Shown here in pieces: positions 56,709 to 64,000 of a stretch of DNA of 64,000 bases. Position numbers and translations under genes: made by a program. Origin of the DNA: Zarea fungicola (taxonomy: Eukaryota > Ascomycota > Sordariomycetes > Hypocreales > Cordycipitaceae); the NCBI GenBank assembly GCA_900169235.1, contig FWCC01000040.1, positions 124,001-188,000 on the forward strand. Direction: 5' to 3'. The number at the start of each line of letters is the position of its first letter. Position 1 is the stretch's first letter. The notes under the pieces were generated by a model. The model had not been told where the DNA came from. It saw nothing but the letters and a program-made list of their open reading frames with translations, and searched no databases.

Positions 56709-58017
56709 ATGCAACCCTCCCAACCCTTTCAACTGGGCAGGAACCACGAACGCGCCATGGAGCCTCGAGCCGATGGTCCTATAGCCACCATCGCCGAACC
56801 CGGTGTCAAGGCAGATGGGCAGCTCTTGTATACTATGCGCAAGGAGGTTGCAAATCTCCTGGGCCGCAGCCAGACTGGGTTTCCTGGCGCGCAACCAGTT
56901 AGCTTCGGGCGCAAACATATTGAAGCTCTGAAGACACAAGAGTGTGTTTCCTGGTCCCTACTCCCTTATAGCATCCGTGAAACCGGAAAGCTGCATCAAG
57001 TTTACGAAATCATGCTAACGTTTGGACAGCTACTACGTCTGCGAAAAATCCGATGGTATTCGCTACCTTTTATATTCGACCAGAGACGAGAGTGGCGGCG
57101 AGGCGCACTACCTCATCGACCGTAAAAACGACTACTGGTTTATTACCAACAGGAACCTGCATTTTCCTCTTGACAATGACCAGACAGCGTTCCATGTTGA
57201 TACGGTACTCGATGGCGAGCTCGTGTGGGACAACAAGGCTGGCGGTGGCCAGGAGCCCCGTTTCCTCATCTTTGATTGTCTTGTCATGGATGGACAGGTC
57301 CTCATGGACCGCACGCTAGATAAACGACTGGCGTACATCAAGGAGCGGTTCTACACGCCGTATAAGCGCCTTTTCAAAGAGTTTCCCGAGGAGCTCAAGT
57401 TCCAGCCGTTTTATGTCGAGATGAAGCCGTTCCAGCTTGCCTATGGAATCGAGATGATGTTCAAGCAGGTCCTGCCCAACCTCAAGCACGGAAACGACGG
57501 CCTCATCTTTACGTGTCGCCACACTTCGTACCGCCACGGCACCGACCCCAACATTCTCAAGTGGAAGCCGCCCGAGGAGAACACCATTGATTTCTTGCTC
57601 AGGCTACACTTTCCGACGGTGGAGCCCAACGAGGCAGAGCGCCAGGCGGGCTATACGGAGCCGTTTGTCGACTACGAGAGCGTGCCGCGCGCGGAGCTCA
57701 TGGTGTACAAGGGAGACAGCGGCATGGACCGGTACGAGCCGTTTCAAGACCTGTACATGACGGAGGAGGAGTGGGAGATGCTCAAGGGCCTCGGCGATCC
57801 CCTCAATGACCGCATCGTGGAGTGCAACCAGGATGACCAGAGGCGATGGCGGCTGCTCCGTTTTCGCGACGACAAGCTCGAAGCCAACCACAAGTCCACC
57901 GTCACGAGCGTCTTGGATAGTATCAACGACCGCGTCGACCAGCAGGATTTGTACCGTGCCGCGGGACCAATTCGTGATAATTGGAAGGCACGCCAGGGAC
58001 GGGTTGAGCGCAAATAA
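56709..58017 (+). CDS. CEG1: mRNA-capping enzyme guanylyltransferase subunit
   Basis: Adds GMP from GTP to the 5' diphosphate end of nascent mRNA. Exons 56709-56941 and 57030-58017 give 406 aa; the 88-nt intron has a CTAAC branch site. The splice completes the nucleotidyl-transfer motif I, YYVCEKSDGIRYLLY, with the GMP-acceptor Lys84. Other motifs are in order: VLDGELVW (III), FLIFDCLVMDG (IIIa), NDGLIFTCRHTSY (IV), LKWKPPEENTIDF (V) and RRWRLLRFRDDK with the OB-fold half. Length is normal for the fungal single-function enzyme, whose triphosphatase is a separate protein. An internal ATG at codon 17 is a possible alternative start. It is close behind SNX41 and faces the repeat-protein gene. 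Confidence 0.95.
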
Positions 58018-58540
58018 AGCTCTGTATGAAATTCTCACGGTACTTTGCTACAGAGTTTCTTCTTCTTCTTTTCTCTCTTCGTTTTTATAACTCGGAGAAA
58101 GGCGTTTCTGTCTTACTATAGGACCTGCTTGATTTACGGGGCGTCATATGTTTGTTGGCTAGGGGCGTTGGATAAGCTGGGAGGTGTTTTATTTATTCAT
58201 TACACAAAGACTCTGAACTATTTCCCTGTTTTCGCCTCTCTTTGGGCCACCTGGTTTCTGTGACAATTATACAAGCAGAGATCTTTCTAGGATACAAAAA
58301 TCAAGGCTCAATAATCAAGGCCCATGTTTTCAATTCCCCTTTGCTAGGATGGAAAAATTGAAGCAAAAGTAAAAAGCGGAAAGCAAAGAAGTCAAAACAA
58401 AAAAAAAAAGACAAAAAGTTCTCCAAGGAGGACAGAGATTGAATTAGAAGCTGGAAAAACGCTCGTTTGGCATACCACCTCCAATGCCAAACCTTTGCCA
58501 TCGACAATGGGGAAGAAAGGGCCTGCCGGTTTTGTATTCT
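58018..58540. other. Convergent intergenic region, CEG1 / cell-surface gene 3' ends
   Basis: T-rich at left and A-rich around 58360-58420, fitting 3' UTRs on both strands. No gene seen. Confidence 0.55.
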
Positions 58541-59788
58541 TTAGAAGAAGCAGATTGCGGCAATGGCAGCGAGAACAAGATACACGGCACGGAAGCTGCA
58601 CACCGTGACACCTGCACCTACAATGGGAGGGATGTAAGTGTAGGAGGTTGTGGCAGTCACATTGACCCGCAGACCAGTTCCATACGGAGTTGGGTAGTCA
58701 TCACCATACTGCGCAGGGAGCTCAATAGTGGTGGTGCTGGTCACGGGCACGCCGTCTGTGACGGTAACAGTCTCGGTGTAAGTGACCACAGGGTCTGAGG
58801 CATAGTCCGAGCGGCTGGTAGTGTGAGCATCGCCCAGGACCGACGAGTCGTAGCCAATGCTGGTACTGCTGCTACGGGTGACAGTGACGAGCACGGTGCT
58901 GTAGCTGGTGTACGTCAGAGTCGTCATGGACTCGCTGGCCGTGGCCGTGTTGGTGACGATGCTGGTAACAGTGGCAGGGTCGCCAGAGACAGTGGCATCC
59001 GGGGGGCCGCTTGTGAAGTGAGTGTCTGTCTCGACGTTGGTCACGGTGGCCGGGTCACCCGAGACGGTAGCATCAGGAGGCGTGCTAGTGTAGGAGATGT
59101 CTGTCTGCACGCTAGTGACGGTGGCAGGATTGCCAGTTACGGTGGCATCGCTGGAGATTGAACTGTAGCCAGAGATGGAGCCGTAGCTAGGGGGCTGCGA
59201 TGGCTGAGGGACGACAGTGACAGTGACGACGACAGTCTCAAGCACGTCAGACTCGGAAGTGCACGAGTGCTCTGCTACGGCCGGGAGTGGGACGAGGGAG
59301 GTAGTAGTAGTCAGGCCGGCAACAGTGGTGAAAACCTGGCCAGCGGTCGTGGTGGTGTTGGGGTAGAGTACTCCAGAGGCCCTGGCAGCAGCGGCGCCAT
59401 TGGCAATAGATCCGCTGACATCGGCAGAGTCGACGGGGACAGAGTAGTCATACGGCTGAAGCCCAGCGATGGACTCATCCGAGTTGTCACGGCGGAGAAT
59501 GGCGGGGAGTTGCTCGTGGAACTTGACTGCTTCGACGGCAGGTCCGACGTTGGTGGACTGCAACACGGGAAGAGTGTAGCCTGAAGTCGTATTCTGTTAG
59601 TTGATGTTTCAAAAAGATTTGATTTTGGACACGCTTTTTGGACACTTTTACCTACCGCAATGAGAGACCAACATCGCTGCAGTACCAGCGAGACCAAGAA
59701 CGGCAAAGGTAGCGGTGGCCACCTTGGTGAAGGAGGTCTTACTCAAGCTTGGCTGCAGAGCAACGGCATACGGGCGCTCCCCAAGCAT
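58541..59788 (-). CDS. Ser/Thr-rich cell-surface protein with tandem repeats
   Basis: No family recognised. Exons 59788-59656 and 59580-58541 (75-nt intron) give 390 aa from the ATG at 59788. A hydrophobic segment lies at residues about 24-42 (VATATFAVLGLAGTAAMLV), a signal-anchor or uncleaved signal. The body is rich in Thr, Ser, Val and Pro, with many sites for O-mannosylation. It contains three exact-period 25-residue repeats (unit starts DATVSGDPATVT). The C-terminus ends in a hydrophobic tail (VYLVLAAIAAICFF) like a GPI-attachment signal, though a second membrane pass is possible. A probable 5'-UTR intron (59830-59886, with CTAAT branch) lies upstream, so the start could still change. 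Probably a wall or plasma-membrane glycoprotein. Confidence 0.7.
58925..59149 (-). repeat. Three 75-bp in-frame tandem repeats
   Basis: Units 59149-59075, 59074-59000 and 58999-58925. Each encodes 25 residues beginning DATV and containing PATVT. Units 1 and 2 are close copies throughout; unit 3 diverges in its last third. Such repeats often vary in number between strains. Confidence 0.85.
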
Positions 59789-62003
59789 CTTGAATTCGTT
59801 ACTTTTGGCTGAGTTCCAAATATCAGACACTATTGTCACAAAAGATTAGCAAAAATTCAAGTACGCTATGTTTGAAATACATACTGTTTGCAATAGTTGA
59901 TTTGAATGAAGATCTGAACAAAAAGTTAGGGGAGGAAACGCGAGGCAGTATCGAGAGCAAATTCTCACTTCAAGATATTGAATATTGTAAAGAACACTGA
60001 TACGTTTCTTTCTAAGAGGAAAACAGACATAAATGCTGATAACGAGAGCGTGCGAGAACGTTGCGAGGGAAAACGAGCGTGGGTGGTGATGTTGTGAAGA
60101 AAAGAAGAGAGGGGCTGGGGGCACAATTTTCGAGAGACTGTTTAATAATTCTGAAAAATGCACAGGATCAGCCTATAAGATACTCAGTTCAAGCAGTCCG
60201 CTGTAGGGGAAAAAGGAAAAGCAAACAGCTGGCAGAAATGGAGGCTACGGCTGTTGCCAGCTGCCAGAGGGTGCCGTAGTGCCGTTTTGATGCTCACTTT
60301 TGGCTTTTGCACGACGCAGAAATCAAAGATGGATCCACAGTGCGGTAGTAATAAGTGTATTATTGTGGTTTTTATTTTCTTGCCGTGAATTCGATTAGAA
60401 GAAGGTTGTTTGGGGTATCCTGATGGCAGCAAGAGAATATGCGCACCGAAGAGGAGGATCGAAGCTAGAGCTGGGACTGCAAGCATGTAACCAGTGTTTC
60501 CTCTCATTCTTTCAGAATAAGGGCGGACAGTCTTGCCTTTAATTAATAGTAACATAATGTTTAACATTACTGTCGTCCAAATTTTTGTCAAGATTACAGG
60601 ATTGCGGTGCTACAAGTTTGGATTTGTCACGATGTACAAGGGACCGCAATGCAGGGGGTATCATCCCAGAGTGTTGTGTACCATAGGGCAAACATGTCAG
60701 CAATAAAATTGACGAGACTTGATGAGCCATTGACATTTACATGCTCCTTCGGTGTTCTTTACAGTAAGCCGAAGGAAACCCAGTCGACGTGGAGCAATGT
60801 CAACAGACCGGGGGAGACGGCGCGCAAAGCAGTGGCTGCACATGGCAATGTTCATATACTGCGAGTTGCGGTAGCCTGCATTCATCTACTATGTGTCTCG
60901 ATCCAAGACAGGGATCCGAGCCAAATACAACAGGAACCGTTGACTGATTGCGGTAGTACAGCGAGTCGTTTTATGTGCCTTGCAGTTGAAGAGAGGTTCA
61001 CTGCGTCTGACGGATTCGGCGGGGGTCTCAGAGAGTCACTTGTTCCAGCATGTCAGTCTATCCATTTGAGGGAACTGCGGTTACGGAAATGCCTTTAGGG
61101 CAGTAGTGATGGATTTTGTTACTGACGGAGAATCGTCAAGCAAGTACTCTGTGTTATTGTACATGTACATGGTCTGCGATTTGAGTTGGCCGTCTAGAGG
61201 CCAATATTATCCAGCACAAAAATTATTTCCTCAAAACTGTGCTAGGTAAATTTCTCCTCTATCTAGTTTGTGTTCGATTCCTTTAGAGGTTTCTTTTTTT
61301 CTTTTATGAAATTGAACTGTTGTCTGAATAAATCTTACCTCAAGCTCGCTACTCAAAACACAGCGCCACCTGCAGGGCCACACAGAGCAATATCTCAGCC
61401 ACACTGTACGGAGCGCTGATGCCCCACTGGTCTCCAGCTACTAGGTAATTAGTCGTGTGGCGTCGCGTCGCGTTGCTTTCTGACAAGTTACTACCTAGTA
61501 CCTATGTAGCGCTCCCTCTCTTGGGCCCCCAGCAAATTGGCGCCCCTACCAGTAGAGCTGGAATTAATACCACAAGGTAATTCCACGCCGAGCTCCCAGA
61601 CCCAGAGAGCTGGCCGCCCACCCTCCTCTGCATAATCCCACCCGCGAAACTGCCGTGCATCGCGACCTTTCCCACGCGGGCCCTCTACCCATTGGATCAG
61701 CTCGGAATCTGCTCAGTTCTCTTCCGTCCTGTGCGATGCTACCATTATCCATCACCCTCTGAAACAACACCGACGACTGCCCGCGCGTGCAAACGAAAGC
61801 CCCAGCCTCAACCACCATTGCAAGCACAACGCCACCGCGCCTGCTGCACAAGCTCACCTCTCCCGAGTCCCTCGGTGCCAACAAACGCCCTCGTACACGT
61901 GGTGGATAGCCCCCTCGTGCTGGCTCCCTTGTATATCGACACATTTACCTTTATACTGCAGACGTATTTGAACTAAGCCTACTCCCATTACACACGCATC
62001 GTC
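59789..62003. other. Divergent intergenic region, cell-surface gene / PDS5
   Basis: 2.2 kb between divergent genes. Near the left end a GT-AG intron (59830-59886, minus strand) probably belongs to the surface-protein 5' UTR. The right 450 bases are C-rich with repeated C/A tracts, as in the other promoters here. The longest frame between them, 60607-61098, has no recognisable features. Confidence 0.55.
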
Positions 62004-64000
62004 ATGGCGCGCCGACGCACTCGGGCGCAAGAGACCGCCGAGGCAGAGCCCGTCGAGGTCGAGGAGCAGCAGCATGTACAGGAGACGCCCGCTGATGACC
62101 GCGATGAAGCCATGGGTGAGGGCGAAGATGAGCAAGATCAGGAACAGCACAGTCTCGTCTTTGACGACGAGCTCTCGTGGCGTCCCGCCAAGCCCATACC
62201 CAGCGCTACCCTCCTTGCCCGCCTCGAGCGTCTGTCCAAGGAGCTCGCCGAGTTTGACCAAGGCGCCGTCGTGCTCGACTCTCTTAAGACGGTGGCCGCG
62301 CAACTCGCCCATCGTAACCTCCTCCAGCACAAGGATCGCGGTGTCAAGGCATACACTGCATGCTGCTTGGTGGATCTCTTGCGCCTTTACGTCCCAGAGG
62401 CCCCCTTCACAGACGAGCAGCTCAAGGTACGAATGACTCCATCTCTTGCTTACCAAGCGTCAATCATATCATGAGCATCATTTATTAATGCCTTTTTTTT
62501 TTCAGATGATGTTTTCACTCTTCGTCAAAGAAATCCTGCCTGCTCTCCACGACCCTTCAAACCCATACGACAGCCAGCACAAATATGTTCTCATGTCCTT
62601 GACCGAAGTGAAGAGTATCTTGCTTATTTGCGATATCCACGGAGCTGACGACCTTATCTTGCGACTCTTCAACTCCGCCTTTGATGGTGTCTCTACGAGT
62701 GCCAAGGCCTCACCCGATGAGCAAGTTGCCAAAGATGTCGAAATCCATCTTACCGACATGCTGATGCACCTAATTGAAGAGTCGCCTGGCAGTGTACCAG
62801 CTACAGTGATTGATGCCATCATCAGCCAGTTTCTGCGAGCCGCGCCACCTGGTGGAAGCAAATCAAAGGAAGCCAATGGCAAGCAATCGACGCTGCTGCA
62901 CAAGACGGAGCCACCTGCCTACATCATGGCCAAAAATATTTGCAATGGCTGCGCCGACAAAATGTCGCGCTATGTCAGCCAATACTTTAGCGACGTCATC
63001 CTCAATGCATCTGGGTTCGCTACCAAAAACGGCTACGGCCATGGAGATGACTCGGACGAGGAGGATGCGAACGCCGGCCCCTCTGAAGCAGACCTAAAGA
63101 GCCTTCGCCAGGCACACGCTCTGATCCGAGAATTATGGCGAGCAGCGCCTACAATTTTACAAAACGTCGTCCCGCAGCTCGACGCGGAGCTGTCTGCAGA
63201 CAATGTGCATCTCCGACACATCGCCACCGAAGCGTTTGGAGATATGATTGCTGGCATCGGCGCAGCTGGTCCTCCCCCACCACCTTCTCTGGACCCTGCG
63301 GCTTATCCCCCCGTGCGGTTAATGGACGAACCTGCTACGCCCACCGAAACTAATGTTCTCACCACGCCATTCTCACCTCAATCTTTTGCTCAGTCGCATC
63401 ACGCCACGTACCGCAACTTTGTTGGCAGAAAGAACGACAAGTCTGGAACAATCCGTGCCGCTTGGGTCACGGCCGTTGGACACATTCTTTCCACCTCTGC
63501 TGGCGGCATTGGTCTCAGCAGAGAGGACGAAACGGAGCTCATTGGAGGTCTGGTTGACAAGCTTAGCGACGGTGAGGAGAAGGTGCGATTGGCAGCCGTG
63601 AAGGCCATTGAGTTGTTTAAATTCAAAGATGTCATTCTTAGACTCGGCACCACTGGTGGTGTTGACAAACAGGGCTCTCTATTTGCCAGCTTGGCGGATC
63701 GCTGCCGAGACAGGAAGCCGTCTGTGCGCGTGGACGCCATGGTCCTGCTTGGAAAGTTATGGGCCGTTGGTTCTGCAGATATCGAGGAGGGCCAGGAAGC
63801 TGTCACTGCTTGCCTTGGCGGTGTTCCATCCAGAATCATCAATTCGTTCTACGCCAACGACCCGGACCTCAATGTTTTACTCGACCGCGTCATGTTTGAG
63901 TGCCTCGTTCCTCTCAGATTTCCCTTGGTGAAGAGCAAGTCTGGCAAGGGCGGCTCCAATAAGAATGCAATGAGCCAGGCAGAGCAAGACAGCATCCGCG
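62004..64000 (+). CDS. PDS5: Sister chromatid cohesion protein Pds5 (partial, right edge)
   Basis: HEAT-repeat regulator of cohesin, needed to keep sister chromatids together and to control loop size with Wapl and Eco1. Exons 62004-62426 and 62506 onward give 639 visible residues; the gene runs off the window. After an acidic N-terminus, the conserved part begins at FDDELSWRPAKPIPSATLLA and continues through KDRGVKAYTACCLVDLLRLY and SLTEVKSILLICDIHGAD. Later segments include NICNGCADKMSRYVSQYFSD and CRDRKPSVRVDAMVLLGKLW. The intron ends in a T9 tract before CAG. Fungal Pds5 is usually 1200-1500 aa, so roughly half is missing from view. Confidence 0.95.

Noticed and set aside
57021..57030. CEG1 second frame as a separate gene
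   Set aside because: It begins at TTG inside the intron. Splicing from 56941 to 57030 restores the catalytic motif in one protein.
58925..59149. CRISPR-like array
   Set aside because: Contiguous in-frame coding repeats without spacers, in a eukaryote.
60607..61098. 163-codon plus-strand frame between the surface gene and PDS5
   Set aside because: No domain, ordinary amino-acid noise, no promoter or splice support.

Overview
The window is nuclear DNA from a filamentous ascomycete, most likely a Sordariomycete and perhaps Hypocreales. This is inferred from short GT-AG introns (about 50-170 nt) with CTAAC/CTAAT branch sites, pyrimidine-rich leaders, a Zn2Cys6 regulator, and ascomycete forms of PEX3, PAN1, SNX41, CBR1, ATG101 and PDS5. 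About 21 protein genes and one intron-containing tRNA are supported. Most gene models below were spliced by hand, and every junction was checked for reading-frame arithmetic. No CRISPR array, intact transposon, PKS/NRPS or rRNA gene was seen.

Layout. 1-4600: a possible gene start at the left edge, then housekeeping genes TRAPPC1/BET5 (+) and PEX3 (-). 6266-19515: an accessory-looking block of six genes: NmrA-like oxidoreductase (+), choline-oxidase-like GMC flavoprotein (-), aldehyde dehydrogenase (+), amino-acid/choline-type permease (-), Zn2Cys6 regulator (+) and class III aminotransferase (+). 20383-26086: ATG101 (+), an F-box-like protein (+) and a forkhead factor (-). 26087-32108: a 6 kb stretch with no recognisable gene. 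32109-40855: PAN1 (-) and a large PH-LRR protein (-), probably actin-related. 40856-46481: another gene-poor stretch, holding tRNA-Leu(CAA). 46482-62003: CBR1 (+), CTR9 (-), a small orphan gene (+), SNX41 (+), CEG1 (+) and a repeat-bearing cell-surface protein (-). 62004-64000: PDS5 (+), cut by the right edge.

How the genes fit together. The block at 6.2-19.5 kb is the best candidate for an undescribed system: a small regulated catabolic cluster for a nitrogen compound, with its own importer, alcohol/amine oxidase, aldehyde dehydrogenase, aminotransferase and regulator. Two divergent gene pairs share promoters. The GMC/ALDH promoter has three GATA-type sites; the permease/regulator promoter has a perfect 20-bp palindrome and an 11-bp tandem repeat. 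The substrate is not proven. A choline-to-betaine route fits the GMC, ALDH and permease; an omega-amino acid or amine route fits the aminotransferase better. The other genes are conserved cell machinery (vesicle tethering, peroxisome biogenesis, autophagy, endocytosis, transcription elongation, capping, cohesion) with no evident functional link to one another.
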